Assembly (NCBI RefSeq): GCF_005870085.1
Contig: NZ_SZNM01000027.1
Location: 1 to 46,347, forward strand
DNA from: Aquibacillus sediminis
GTDB lineage: Bacteria > Bacillota > Bacilli > Bacillales > Amphibacillaceae
DNA length: 46,347 nt
Direction: 5' to 3'
Notes under the pieces: generated by a model
What the model was told of the DNA's origin: nothing
Databases searched by the model: none
What the model saw: only the letters and a program-made list of their open reading frames with translations
Program-made: the position numbers and the translations under genes
Shown here: positions 22,992 through 32,355 of the stretch, piece after piece
Position numbering within the stretch: the first letter of the stretch is position 1
Layout: the number at the start of each line of letters is the position of its first letter

Positions 22992-24191
22992 TTATAATAT
23001 GTTGTTCACCAGATACGATAAGTAATGTATTTTTAAGCCTTCCATGGTATCTCCACCTATTATATGTAAATTATTTTTATTTTTATTTTGGTTGTGAAAT
23101 TTGTCTAAACCTTCTTCAGTGATATCCCCAAATATAATTAAATTAAAAGTTTCATTTGATAATGCTTGCTGAATTAATTGATTGATATGCTCGTCCGGAA
23201 ATCCATAACCCAAAATAATCATAGTAGTATTTGGTTTTTGAAGATTTATAGAAAGCTCTCTAAACAACTCAGAATAAGGGGTCTGTAAACTTTGATTATG
23301 TTTATTGATTGTAGGATATATAACAGTTTCCCCTCCATTAAATTCAGTTTCATTACCTATGTGCTCTGATATATATTCTCCATTGAAAAACCAGTTTATA
23401 GAACCGTGCAATTTATACAGCCTAGCAAAGCGAGAAACGGGATCCCACTTTTCTCTATACCTATTTTCATCATCTACATATCGTAGTCTAAATACAGAAG
23501 GATCAAATAATCTATTCACTACACCAGTAAAACCATTTATGTAGTGGGCACTAATACTTTCGAATGTTCTTTCTATCAATAAATCATAATTCGTAGTAAA
23601 GACATTTAATGGTTGGTGATTGTCTTCTTTTCTAACACTAAATAGTAAATTAAATAATTTAGCATATGTTTCTATAGCTAAATTCTCTTTGTCTTTGCTT
23701 GTATATATAATCGATTTCTTTAGTTCGGTCAAAAGATCAAGATATAGCTTTTTATATAATTCATATTTGGTATCATCTTCATTTAAGAATTCTAAGCCAG
23801 CGTTCAACCAATTTAAGCAAGCTTCTATATTTTTATTACTTTCAAGAGCATATTCTCCAAGATATTCAACGTTTTCTATTTTTTCTTTAGCATTTAGAAA
23901 TGTTTTTCCCATCAGTGGTATTGCATCAATTGAACATCCTGAACCTATAAATAAATTAATATTCTTGCTTAAAAGAAAGGGTTTTATACGGTTTGTAATT
24001 TTTGTTAGTGCTTCTTCAAAATCTTTTTCAAGCATTTGGATATCTTCTTCATCATGGGGATCGTCAAAAATATATAGTAAGTCTTTACTATAAACATTTA
24101 TATCTGAGGAGATCCTTTCACCCTGTGTTGGCTTAATATTATTTTGATTCGAGCTAATATAATACGGATATATCTTTGTAATAGTAATCAT
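22992..24191 (-). CDS. SIR2-like NADase of a SIR2-HerA defence pair
   Basis: A 399-residue SIR2-domain protein. Motifs in order are NLFIGSGCS (79-87, NAD binding), FTTNYDLLIER (N201, D203), a candidate catalytic histidine H262 in YKLHGSINW and GYGFPDEHIN (328-337). The 65 residues ahead of the domain are of unknown role. In defence systems SIR2 domains hydrolyse NAD+ to arrest growth of infected cells. The binding site before the ATG (AAGATGGG) is weak, which may keep expression low. It precedes the HerA gene and both are read towards the PIN pseudogene. Confidence 0.92.
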   Translation of the reverse strand: MITITKIYPYYISSNQNNIKPTQGERISSDINVYSKDLLYIFDDPHDEEDIQMLEKDFEEALTKITNRIKPFLLSKNINLFIGSGCSIDAIPLMGKTFLNAKEKIENVEYLGEYALESNKNIEACLNWLNAGLEFLNEDDTKYELYKKLYLDLLTELKKSIIYTSKDKENLAIETYAKLFNLLFSVRKEDNHQPLNVFTTNYDLLIERTFESISAHYINGFTGVVNRLFDPSVFRLRYVDDENRYREKWDPVSRFARLYKLHGSINWFFNGEYISEHIGNETEFNGGETVIYPTINKHNQSLQTPYSELFRELSINLQKPNTTMIILGYGFPDEHINQLIQQALSNETFNLIIFGDITEEGLDKFHNQNKNKNNLHIIGGDTMEGLKIHYLSYLVNNIL

Positions 24192-24425
24192 CCCATCTTA
24201 TTTTAGTTTTAGAATTTCAAGACACATTAAAATCAAGAAATTAATCATTATACAAATCAATCCAATTTTTCAAAATACGTTCAATTGTTTTCATAATCAT
24301 GAAAAATCATCTAGAACATTAATCTCAATTTCAAGTCTTCCAGATTATGGCCTGTTTGGTTGAAATCTACTTCCGATAAATAAAACCTCTTTAATAAAGT
24401 ACATTCTTTGATAAACGAAATTATT

Positions 24426-24456
24426 TGCTGCGCAGTATTTGTCTACTACGTAATAC
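24426..24456 (+). repeat. Dispersed motif, full copy (TGCTGCGCAGTATTTGTCTA family)
   Basis: TGCTGCGCAGTATTTGTCTA followed by CTACGTAATAC. Nearly the same bases recur at 46206-46233, the right part at 18842-18856 and the left part inverted at 40731-40743. All copies are in gene-free gaps. Confidence 0.7.
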
Positions 24457-24758
24457 AAGAATTAATCTGTACTCATTAGTTATACAAAAGTATTCAGTGG
24501 TAAATTCCTGTCATTTGCAGGTACAATCTTTGTCACTTGCTGGATAAGTACGGCGATGGTGGTAAATTATATTGGAAGAAACCACCTTCATGATATCATT
24601 AATAGGAAAATTTTTTTAATTAATTTTCCAAGTATCAACATATAATCCCATGTTATAAGAACAACACCATTGAACTAAAAGTTTTGAACGCTACTCTGTT
24701 CCATAACATTAGATCTTTCTGTTTATATGTATTTCGACAAAGTATTGGAATTTCCTCC

Positions 24759-24788
24759 AAAATAAAACAGGATATCCTATTTTATTTA
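24759..24788. terminator. Near-perfect palindrome, possible bidirectional terminator
   Basis: AAATAAAACAGGATATCC and its near-mirror TATTTTATTT form a palindrome of about 28 bases with one mismatch per arm; A-rich and T-rich ends would serve as terminator tails in both directions. It lies between convergent-free gaps, so its role is uncertain. Confidence 0.4.
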
Positions 24789-25075
24789 AGGACATCCCAA
24801 TCTATAATATAAGAATATAAATTTTCTTAAGTTACTTGAGTCTGTGTGTATCTATTATCTAGTTGAGGTCGAATTTTTCTCAGTTTTTAATTGGTTCACG
24901 CTACTAATTCCTTATCTTCCTCTAATTATTAGGAAGGAGAAATAAAAAAGAAGTCTTGCAGAGAATTTAATCCCCACAAGAATTCTTGTATATCAGAAAC
25001 CATGAAATTACCCTTTTTTAAAAGTTTTTCTTGATAAAGATCGGTTGATGACACTAAACTCCATTGGCATTATTC

Positions 25076-25873
25076 TTAAATTGTTGAGTATAGTTCTGGT
25101 TTACGGTCTGCGACACTTGGTAGTTTTTCTCGTACTCTTTTTATTCTATCGATATCAATTTCAGATATTATGAGAGATTCTTCTTCCCCTGCACCTGATA
25201 ATATAACCCCCATGGGATCAACAATCATGCTACGACCAGAGAAAATATTTCCGACTTGATCTGCCGCAAAAACATAGATGGTATTCTCTATTGCTCGAGT
25301 CTTAAGAATCGTTTGCCAATGGTCTTCTTTCATAAGTCCAGCAGCCCATGCAGCAGGCATGAAAATAAAATCAGCACCATCTAGAGCTAGTTTTCTGCAA
25401 ATTTCAGGAAAGCGAACTTCATAACAAACCATAAGTCCGACAGTACCAAATTCAGTTTCAATAACGTCACCACTACTAGAACCAGGAATAATCGTATCTG
25501 ACTCATTAAAATTAAAAGCATCATATAAATGAGTTTTACGATATGCTTGTAACAACTTTCCTGACCTGTCTAGAAAAATAGTAGTATTATAGGCTCTTTG
25601 CGTATCATGTGGTGCTGTTTCATAAATCCCGCAAACGACGTAGATCTGATGTTCTCTTGCTGAATCTGCTAATGATCTAACAAATGGGCCATCCACTGGT
25701 TCCGCAACCTCTCCCGGCATGATATCTGGGGATAGCACATCAGCCATATAAAGTTCAGGGAACACAATAAAATCTGCTCCTGAATTTTTCGCCTTCGTAA
25801 TATATTTTTTTGCTTTTTCTACATTGGCCTGTTTATCAATACTAGATGAGAGTTGAGCCACTGCAACTTTCAT
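25076..25873 (-). CDS. Carbon-nitrogen hydrolase (nitrilase superfamily)
   Basis: A 265-residue nitrilase-superfamily amidohydrolase. The Glu-Lys-Cys triad is E40 in VFPELYM, K113 in YRKTHLYD and C150 in LMVCYEVRFPE. Length and motifs fit omega-amidase or N-carbamoyl-type amidases. It follows the TRAP binding-protein gene by about 50 bp and ends the operon of GntR regulator, creatininase-family hydrolase and TRAP transporter. This suggests that it hydrolyses an amide, perhaps a carbamoyl or amide intermediate of the imported compound. The exact substrate cannot be decided. A good site (AGGAGG) precedes the ATG. Confidence 0.9.
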   Translation of the reverse strand: MKVAVAQLSSSIDKQANVEKAKKYITKAKNSGADFIVFPELYMADVLSPDIMPGEVAEPVDGPFVRSLADSAREHQIYVVCGIYETAPHDTQRAYNTTIFLDRSGKLLQAYRKTHLYDAFNFNESDTIIPGSSSGDVIETEFGTVGLMVCYEVRFPEICRKLALDGADFIFMPAAWAAGLMKEDHWQTILKTRAIENTIYVFAADQVGNIFSGRSMIVDPMGVILSGAGEEESLIISEIDIDRIKRVREKLPSVADRKPELYSTI

Positions 25874-25924
25874 AGAAGAATCCTCCTTTTTGATTTATAC
25901 ACTAAGCCTACTCGAACTGAAAAC

Positions 25925-26968
25925 TTAGTTACTTAATTCCTTTATCTGTTCATAAATTTCCGCACCAAAGGACTCTATCGCATATTTTTCTCTGACATCT
26001 TTTGTTGCCTGTTGAAAAGCTTCTTGATCTGGCTGTATGAATGTCATGCCTTCATCCTTTAACTTTTGAATGTAATCAGCCTCACTCTCCTCAAACGTTT
26101 TCTTAATTAATGCGGATGCCTTTTTCCAACTATCCTTAATCTTTTGTTGTTGTTCAGATGATAAAGAGTCATATAGTTCCTCATTCATGATCAAAATTCT
26201 AGCTGGCATAATATGATTAGTTTCTACAACTGTGTCTTGAACTTCATAAAAACTACTATCATATATGATTCGATAAGGATTTTCCTGCCCATTAACTGTG
26301 CCTGTTTGAAGCGCAGTATATAGCTCTGTAAAGGCAACGGGTGTAGGACTAGCTCCTAGTGTATTAAAGGTGTCTACATAAGTTGAAACTTCTGGAACAC
26401 GAATCTTAAACCCGTTCAAATCACTTGGTTTTTCAACCGTCTCCCCCTTAGTTGTAATCATACGTGGAGCATCGTAGGTAAATCCTATTACCTTCAACCC
26501 TTTATTTGCACTTTCACTTTCCATCAACTCTATTATTTGCTTCCCTACATCTCCATCAATAACTTTGCTTAAATGCTCCCCATTTTTAAAAAGATAAGGC
26601 GATATAAACCCATCAGCTACCTTACTTCCTGGTAAAATCCCCGTTATGGCAAAATCAATACTTCCAAGCTTTACGCCTTCAACAATTTCACTATCACTGC
26701 CTAGCTGACCTGCAGGATAATGATTAACTTGAATTTTTCCATCTGTTTCGTTATCCAATTCATCAATAAACTTCTCCATTCCTAATGTATGTGGACTCGT
26801 AGCACTTACAACGTCACCTGATTTCAACTTAAGCGTTTCTTCAGAATTCTGGGAGTCAGTACTAATTTGAGATTCACCATTAGAATGAGATTCATTACCA
26901 CATGCAGCTAGTAAAAACAACACACAACCAATAATTATCACTGATATCATATTCGTCATATTTTTCAT
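25925..26968 (-). CDS. dctP: TRAP transporter substrate-binding lipoprotein (DctP)
   Basis: A 347-residue extracytoplasmic solute receptor. The N-terminus is a lipoprotein signal with lipobox LLAAC and C23 as lipid anchor. The DctP fold shows its conserved arginine region (NGFKIRVPEV) and the NGQENPY motif that contacts carboxylate ligands. It binds an organic acid outside the membrane and hands it to DctQM. It lies 15 bp after dctM in the same operon. Gram-positive TRAP receptors are lipid-anchored like this one. The ligand is probably a carboxylate connected to the two hydrolases of the operon. Confidence 0.93.
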   Translation of the reverse strand: MKNMTNMISVIIIGCVLFLLAACGNESHSNGESQISTDSQNSEETLKLKSGDVVSATSPHTLGMEKFIDELDNETDGKIQVNHYPAGQLGSDSEIVEGVKLGSIDFAITGILPGSKVADGFISPYLFKNGEHLSKVIDGDVGKQIIELMESESANKGLKVIGFTYDAPRMITTKGETVEKPSDLNGFKIRVPEVSTYVDTFNTLGASPTPVAFTELYTALQTGTVNGQENPYRIIYDSSFYEVQDTVVETNHIMPARILIMNEELYDSLSSEQQQKIKDSWKKASALIKKTFEESEADYIQKLKDEGMTFIQPDQEAFQQATKDVREKYAIESFGAEIYEQIKELSN

Positions 26969-26983
26969 TAAAGATCCCCCTCT

Positions 26984-28276
26984 TTAATTAAATAAACTTG
27001 GTATAAACAGTGAAGTTTGTGGTACAAAAGTTACTATAAGTAATGCAACGAGTAGCACAATAACAAATGGGAAGGACTCTCGTATGACTGACATAATCGG
27101 GACTTTGGCAATAGATGATGTAATAAATAAATGGAGCCCTACGGGTGGTGTCACCAAGCCAATCATAAGATTTACTGTCATAATGATAGAAAAATGAATA
27201 GGATCAATACCTAAGCTAGTCAATATTGGAAACATGATCGGAACAGACAATAATATAATCGGAATAGCTTCAATTACCATACCGAGAATAATTAACATTA
27301 GATTCACAATTAATAATATAACTATTGGATTTGTACTGATCGAAAATAGAATATCTTTTATTACAATTCCAATGTCATAATAAGTAGCTACCCAACCGAA
27401 TAGTACTCCTCCTACCGTCACTAGGCCAATTGCACCTGTAGCTATGGTTGAATTGAGTAATACCTTATAGAGTAACTTTGCGTTCATTTCTTTATAATAG
27501 AATACGGTTACTATCAACGCGTATAACACACCTATTGCTGCAGATTCTGTGGGACTTGCAATCCCTGTAACAATGCTTCCTACAATAAAAACAGGCAATA
27601 GTAGAGCAAAGAATGCACTTTTGGTAGATTGAAAACGTTCTTTATGAGTGGCTTTCTTCTTGACGGCTAATTTGTTTTTTTTGGCATAAATATAAATATA
27701 CACCATTAGGGCGATCCCCATTATAATTCCTGGAATAATACCAGCCAGAAATAATTTACCTACTGAAATACCTGATATTGAGCCAATAATAATAAGTGGG
27801 ATACTTGGTGGGAAAACTGGTCCTATTGTAGACGCACTAGCAATAATTGCTGCACTTCTTTCAGAGCTATATCCATCTTTTTTCATTGCTGGAATCAAAA
27901 CAGAACCAGTAGACGCACAGTCGGCTACCGCTGACCCGGACATTCCAGCCATGATTACATTAATCACAACCCCTACTTGACCCACTCCACCACGTATATG
28001 GCCGATAAGTTTTTGTGCGAATTCTACCAGTTTATCTGTAATTCCCCCTCTATTCATAAGTTCACCAGCTAAAATAAATAGAGGTATTGCAGTGAAACTA
28101 AATGAATCCATGCCTCCAAAAATGTACTGTGGAATTACCTCAATAGGGATAGATAAGCCACCGGGCATGTGGCTTAATAAAACAATTAGAATCGGACTCA
28201 TTAATAAAACAAATGCCATATCCATTCCTAATAAAATCCCTAAAAACATTGATATAAATAAAAGAGCTAACAACAA
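26984..28276 (-). CDS. dctM: TRAP transporter large permease (DctM)
   Basis: A 430-residue membrane protein with about twelve hydrophobic segments and typical DctM blocks such as GGMDSFSFTAIPLFILAGEL, MAGMSGSAVADCAST and TPPVGLHLF. It is the sodium-coupled transport subunit of the TRAP system and works with DctQ and DctP, both encoded next to it (15 bp each side). Length matches the family and no disruption is visible. Confidence 0.94.
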   Translation of the reverse strand: MLLALLFISMFLGILLGMDMAFVLLMSPILIVLLSHMPGGLSIPIEVIPQYIFGGMDSFSFTAIPLFILAGELMNRGGITDKLVEFAQKLIGHIRGGVGQVGVVINVIMAGMSGSAVADCASTGSVLIPAMKKDGYSSERSAAIIASASTIGPVFPPSIPLIIIGSISGISVGKLFLAGIIPGIIMGIALMVYIYIYAKKNKLAVKKKATHKERFQSTKSAFFALLLPVFIVGSIVTGIASPTESAAIGVLYALIVTVFYYKEMNAKLLYKVLLNSTIATGAIGLVTVGGVLFGWVATYYDIGIVIKDILFSISTNPIVILLIVNLMLIILGMVIEAIPIILLSVPIMFPILTSLGIDPIHFSIIMTVNLMIGLVTPPVGLHLFITSSIAKVPIMSVIRESFPFVIVLLVALLIVTFVPQTSLFIPSLFN

Positions 28277-28291
28277 ATCACCTCCTCTTAT

Positions 28292-28744
28292 TTACGTTTC
28301 CTTTCTCCATTCTTTTTTCAAATTACTGCATAACTTTACAAAAATCAGCATATATCCAACAGGGACAACTAAAGTAACGATAGCCTTATTCCATTGAAGT
28401 GCTATAGAAGGAATGCCCCATATATCAATCACATAGATGGCACTGGTATAAATTATGATCAACATAATTAGTAAACTCAGTATAATCATAGCTATATCAT
28501 TAATTTTCCTTATACGGGGTGGGAGTTTTTCAACAAAAGTAGTAATTCGAAAGTTTTCTCCCCTATGGTACGCAAACGCTCCCCCTAGAAACGCTAAAGC
28601 TAGGAAACTATATATAGATAGTTCTCCAGTCCAAGGAAGAGATAGACTAATTAAACGAGAAAAAATTTGAAGGATAACCACACTAGTTAATATAATCATC
28701 AAAAGAATGGAGACATATTCTAGGGTCTTATCAATTATTCGCAC
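28292..28744 (-). CDS. dctQ: TRAP transporter small permease (DctQ)
   Basis: A 150-residue protein with four hydrophobic helices and the DctQ-type block LPWTGELSIYSFLALAFLGG near residue 35. It is the small membrane subunit of the TRAP transporter and precedes dctM by 15 bp. Its start overlaps the end of the creatininase-family gene by 14 bp, which argues for translational coupling. Confidence 0.92.
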   Translation of the reverse strand: MRIIDKTLEYVSILLMIILTSVVILQIFSRLISLSLPWTGELSIYSFLALAFLGGAFAYHRGENFRITTFVEKLPPRIRKINDIAMIILSLLIMLIIIYTSAIYVIDIWGIPSIALQWNKAIVTLVVPVGYMLIFVKLCSNLKKEWRKET

Positions 28745-29486
28745 GATAACCCCAGCTCTCTTCTAAAAATTGTATAATTCTATTAACAGATCTTTTGACT
28801 AATTCTTCCCCTTTTTCTGCAGTACCCAAAGTGGCATTCCCAATCGTGCCAGAATTAGAGAATTCATCATAACTATGATACTGAATAATTTCTGGAAACT
28901 TGTTAGTGAATTTTGGAGGTTCATTCACCCACTTATTTGTGTCCACAAGTTCAGGATATAGATGCATCAAAATAGAAGTACCTGCTTCACTTGCATGAGC
29001 ATGAGCTAATTCGCCAGATTCGATAACTCCCTTATCAAGTGGCTTGATAAAGCGCCAATAATCAATCTGTGCACATCGGATCTCGTCATCCCGTTGCATT
29101 TCATACGCAATTTGGTTAATTAAAGGTACGTTTCCTAAGTGTGGATTAACAAATAGAAAATCTCTAAACCCCCACTTTTTTAAACTATCTACAATATCTA
29201 TTAAATATAATTTAAAACTCTCAGGTTTTATTGTTATAGTCCCTGGAACTACATCTAATATAGCAGAATCCCCTACTTCTATTGCAGGGCCAACAATACT
29301 ATCGACTTGTTCGGCTACTAATTCTGAAATTTTAGTTGATACAAGCGTATCTGACCCTAGAGGTAAATGCGGACCATAAACTTCAAATGCTCCTGATGGA
29401 ATAATGACTAAATCTGTATTCTCTTTCTTTTCCTTAAATGTCTTCCAACTCATCTCTTTGAGAATGTTCGTTTCTTTTGCACTCAT
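28731..29486 (-). CDS. Creatininase-family amidohydrolase
   Basis: A 251-residue creatininase-family protein. Motifs are PSGAFEVYGPHLPLGSD (His and Asp metal ligands), a later NPHLGNVP and HASEAGTS near residue 165. The family opens cyclic amides (creatinine to creatine) or acts on formamide-like rings; MftE is a member too. In an operon with a TRAP transporter and a nitrilase-type amidase, the likely job is opening a lactam or cyclic amide brought in by the transporter. In the usual consensus a Glu follows PxGS; here it is GAFEVYG, with the Glu kept. Confidence 0.87.
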   Translation of the reverse strand: MSAKETNILKEMSWKTFKEKKENTDLVIIPSGAFEVYGPHLPLGSDTLVSTKISELVAEQVDSIVGPAIEVGDSAILDVVPGTITIKPESFKLYLIDIVDSLKKWGFRDFLFVNPHLGNVPLINQIAYEMQRDDEIRCAQIDYWRFIKPLDKGVIESGELAHAHASEAGTSILMHLYPELVDTNKWVNEPPKFTNKFPEIIQYHSYDEFSNSGTIGNATLGTAEKGEELVKRSVNRIIQFLEESWGYRANN

Positions 29487-29501
29487 GTTTCCAACTCCTT
29501 T

Positions 29502-30140
29502 TTAATATTTTTCTAAAAATTGCATCTTACCACCTTGAATATGTGACTCTAACACTTTGGATAGCGAATTATAATCGCCTTTTTTTAAATTCTCTAATAT
29601 GGCTACATGTTCTTCTATAAATTTTGGTATATCGTTGGTTTTCCTGAGAACCAAAGTGGAGTGAAAAAATAACCTATCCCATATATTTTGCATTGTGTTA
29701 ATAAATGCCGAGTTTCCGCCAATTTCCAATAAGTATTTGTGGAAATCAGCATCAGCACGTGAGAAGTTATAGAAATTCTCTTTTTCAAAACTCTGCTTTT
29801 GTTCTTCAATCAGTTGCTCTAACTTTTGAAAGTCGTCGTCAGTTGGTAGGTGGTTTATTCGTTTAATTGAATAGGTTTCAAGTGCTATTCGCATATCAAA
29901 TAACTCATTTGTTTCTTTTATAGACAATTCCTGTATAATAATCCCTTGCTTTGACGCAACTCTTACAAAACCTTCGTTAGCAAGTCGTCTTAATGCAACT
30001 ACAATTGGTGTCCGGCTCATATTTAATTCCTCTACTAGTTGACTTTGAGAAGTATAGTTCTTTTCTACAAAATCCCCCCTCATAATTTTATCTTTAATTC
30101 TTTGGTAAGCGATTTCGTTTAATGGTTTTTTACTTTTAAT
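29502..30140 (-). CDS. GntR/FadR-family transcriptional regulator, apparent ATT start
   Basis: A GntR regulator with winged helix and FCD-type effector domain (LEEL..SRTPIVVALRRLANEGFV, then DMRIALETYSI). The first ATG is at 30083, but the reading frame continues upstream with KKPLNEIAYQRIKDKI, which is the conserved first helix of GntR domains. Upstream of that the frame ends at TAG. The only position with a proper binding site (AGGAGG, 7 bases) is the codon ATT at 30140, giving 212 residues. Starting at ATG would drop helix 1. It lies upstream of the creatininase-family gene by 15 bp and probably controls the operon through the palindrome at 30170-30189. Confidence 0.82.
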   Translation of the reverse strand: MKSKKPLNEIAYQRIKDKIMRGDFVEKNYTSQSQLVEELNMSRTPIVVALRRLANEGFVRVASKQGIIIQELSIKETNELFDMRIALETYSIKRINHLPTDDDFQKLEQLIEEQKQSFEKENFYNFSRADADFHKYLLEIGGNSAFINTMQNIWDRLFFHSTLVLRKTNDIPKFIEEHVAILENLKKGDYNSLSKVLESHIQGGKMQFLEKY

Positions 30141-30169
30141 CTAATTACCTCCTCTCCATTTTGGATAAT

Positions 30170-30189
30170 ACAACTTGAATTCAAGTTGT
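30170..30189. promoter_or_regulatory. Perfect 20-bp palindrome, likely GntR operator
   Basis: ACAACTTGAATTCAAGTTGT is an exact palindrome, about 30 bp upstream of the regulator start. FCD-type GntR proteins bind short inverted repeats next to their own genes, so this is the probable autoregulatory operator of the TRAP operon. Confidence 0.7.
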
Positions 30190-30450
30190 GTTTTGTTACT
30201 TAGACTATAGTTTGGTTTTATGTTAAATATTCATAAAATTCAAAAAATAAAAAAGAATTTCTTTTAGGTAAGTATAGAAACCACATGATATTTAATTAAT
30301 GGATTTTAAACAAAATACCAGTAATCACAGTCATCTAGTGTATTAACCTTAACCCCATTGCTCCATAATCAAATGCATTAAAAAACAAATATTACTGCTA
30401 TGTTATTTTAATTTCCAAAAATATTTATGAATATTAAAATATAAATAAAA

Positions 30451-30487
30451 TTAAGGATGCAAAACGCAATGCGATTCACATCCTTAA
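30451..30487. terminator. Bidirectional terminator-like hairpin
   Basis: TTAAGGATG and CATCCTTAA are exact arms with an inner GCAATGC-type pairing. A-rich on the left and AT-rich on the right, it could end transcription in either direction. The nearest genes are more than 300 bp away. Confidence 0.5.
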
Positions 30488-30667
30488 ATAATATGCTATT
30501 TCTATTCTCTCCTCCCACTATCGCTGATGAGGATTACAACTTCTTTATAAAAGCTTAATTAAGCAGTATAAAAACTAGTAAAAGTTAGTGCAAAATTAAC
30601 TCTATCATAGCTTTCTTAAGTACACACATTACGTATTAATAAGATGAATCATGACTAAACTAAATAA

Positions 30668-30698
30668 AGTTATGTCCACTTAAAAAATGAACATAACT
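30668..30698. terminator. Hairpin with A-rich loop
   Basis: AGTTATGT and ACATAACT are exact arms, extended by CCA/TGA-type partial pairing around an A-rich loop. No T-run follows directly, so its action as a terminator is doubtful. Confidence 0.35.
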
Positions 30699-30699
30699 C

Positions 30700-30930
30700 T
30701 CAAGGACGTGCCCCAATAATCCCCTATCCCGAACCAATAATTATAGGAACTGCACGATAAGTATCACCAGAGCTGAATCCAATATATATTATAGGAAGTT
30801 TCGATCGCTCAACCTTCGATTATTTCTTTAATTGCATCACAATTTGTCGATCTTCCTACTAACATTACGTTCGGGGTTAGTTTCAATTGTTGTAAAAAAT
30901 CAGTTGGTAATTCTCACAGGAGCATCTCCT
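30700..30930 (-). pseudogene. Decayed coding fragment of unknown family
   Basis: Two minus-strand pieces in different frames look like protein: QLKLTPNVMLVGRSTNCDAI (about 30840-30910) and IYIGFSSGDTYRAVPIIIGS (about 30735-30800). A stop and a frame change separate them. I do not recognise the family. The 990-bp gap between the GntR regulator and the GIY-YIG gene otherwise holds only the two hairpins listed separately. Confidence 0.3.
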
Positions 30931-31131
30931 CCCCTTTCTATCGATGATTGTTTCCTTATTTAAAAATACAAATATAAAGTATTTCTAGAGTAGTAATCCT
31001 CCTATTAAACCCGATTTCAAATAGGTATGTGAACAGTTAAATGCACAAGGGTTAAATTAATTTTTAAAAATGTATTAGGAAGAGCTGTGTCTTACTGTAC
31101 AATTAAACATTCATATGTCTCCTTAACGCCT

Positions 31132-31716
31132 TTATAGACTCTTTAGGTATTTTAAATCATTATCATCTAATGCAAACCATTCATCACCATTATTTTTAGA
31201 AGAATGTATTCCAGATACTTTTTTTGAAGAAAAATCCCTATGCAATTTAGATTCAAGGTTTATTAATCGTTCTTTCTCATTTAAAGTTTGGAAGTCTGTC
31301 TTTTTACTGTTTCTCCAATGAATTTTATTATTTGTAATCTGTTCTTCAATCTCGACACTATATTCAATAAAATGTAATAGTTGGATTTTAGTGATCCCTT
31401 TAAAGTCACTAATAAGTCCTTGAAGACGTGTTTTAATATTCCTTGTATAGCCAATCTTATAAAATCTTCTATTTTCACATAACTGATCCTCAATATTATA
31501 GATTCTAATTTCTTCCGGAAAATAACCAGTGCATATGTAGATACCAGCTGCGTTTTTGACTTCTTGTGGACAAAAATGTAATAAACGCCCTTCTTTTAAT
31601 TCCTTTTCTAGCTCACTTTTTTCATTTTCGAATTTTAAAAATTTAGTTCTATGTTCTTCTGATAACTTTCTAGTCCTTTCTAATAAAGTTAACCATTTAT
31701 CTTCCATTAATAGCAT
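31132..31716 (-). CDS. GIY-YIG nuclease-like (T5orf172/MUG113-type) protein
   Basis: A 194-residue protein. A coiled N-terminal part (about 1-55) precedes a T5orf172-type GIY-YIG domain. The signature is split as GIYICTG and FYKIGYT, with the arginine in TRLQG and the later glutamate in INLESKLHRDF, followed by GDEWFALDD. The family holds nucleases of phage and defence or mobile origin. It is a single gene, flanked by gene-free stretches, and lies between the SIR2-HerA region and the small-gene cluster. I infer a nuclease with defence or mobile-element origin; activity and target are unknown. Confidence 0.75.
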   Translation of the reverse strand: MLLMEDKWLTLLERTRKLSEEHRTKFLKFENEKSELEKELKEGRLLHFCPQEVKNAAGIYICTGYFPEEIRIYNIEDQLCENRRFYKIGYTRNIKTRLQGLISDFKGITKIQLLHFIEYSVEIEEQITNNKIHWRNSKKTDFQTLNEKERLINLESKLHRDFSSKKVSGIHSSKNNGDEWFALDDNDLKYLKSL

Positions 31717-32355
31717 TTAGAAACTCTCTTTCCTTTAAAATAATATCGAATATTATCTACATCATAATCATCCAGAAGAACATATATACATTTTTATTAC
31801 TATTTGTGCAAATTTCCTCCTAACCCTTTTTAAATAGATAATTTTATACAGTGTGATGTATGTACTAAATTTAATTCTGTTGAAGCCTTCTGTAAGCTTT
31901 TTAGTATTTTCTCCTTTTAACGATAAAGTGTTTTATATTCTTTAACGTAGGTAGTGATTTTGGACATTCCTAGAGATTATGGATTAGTACCTTATTAATT
32001 GCAATTCGACAATAATGGTTATAGACAAAAGACAAACCAAAAATTCCCAAAGAGTAGTAAGTGTAGGTATTTTGTAGTCAGCTGAAGCTTAACGCTGAAA
32101 TAAGGCACATATGGAAAGATAAACGTATCCAAGATTTGAATGGAAAGTTTGAAGGCTATAGGATTTATTACATTTAATTTGTGTGTACCTTTATATTGGA
32201 TCCATTTTTAAATTTACTGTTCATTTCATCCATAAAACACCTTTAATAAATTATACGAAGATTTATTTTAAAATTTAAATTAATTCCTATCACAATAATT
32301 ATGCTAGGATAAAATCAAAGGAATAGGTGCCGAGTTTGGTGCCCATTTTAATAAA
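31717..32355. other. Gene-free stretch
   Basis: No supported gene, terminator or repeat was found in this AT-rich gap. Scattered plus-strand codons near 32080-32170 (LNAEIRHIWKDKRIQDLNGK) read like protein but have no start, site or family match. Confidence 0.4.

Larger units (their letters stand above)
24192..25075. other. Gene-free stretch between defence pair and nitrilase gene
   Basis: No gene is seen. It contains a copy of the dispersed motif at 24426-24456 and the palindrome at 24759-24788. The remaining sequence is AT-rich with no supported ORF, and includes the promoter region of the SIR2-HerA unit, where I cannot place -35 and -10 boxes with confidence. Confidence 0.6.

Noticed and set aside
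23620-24093. 157-residue plus-strand ORF
   Set aside because: It is antisense to the SIR2 gene; serine/phenylalanine-rich composition is typical of a reverse-frame shadow.
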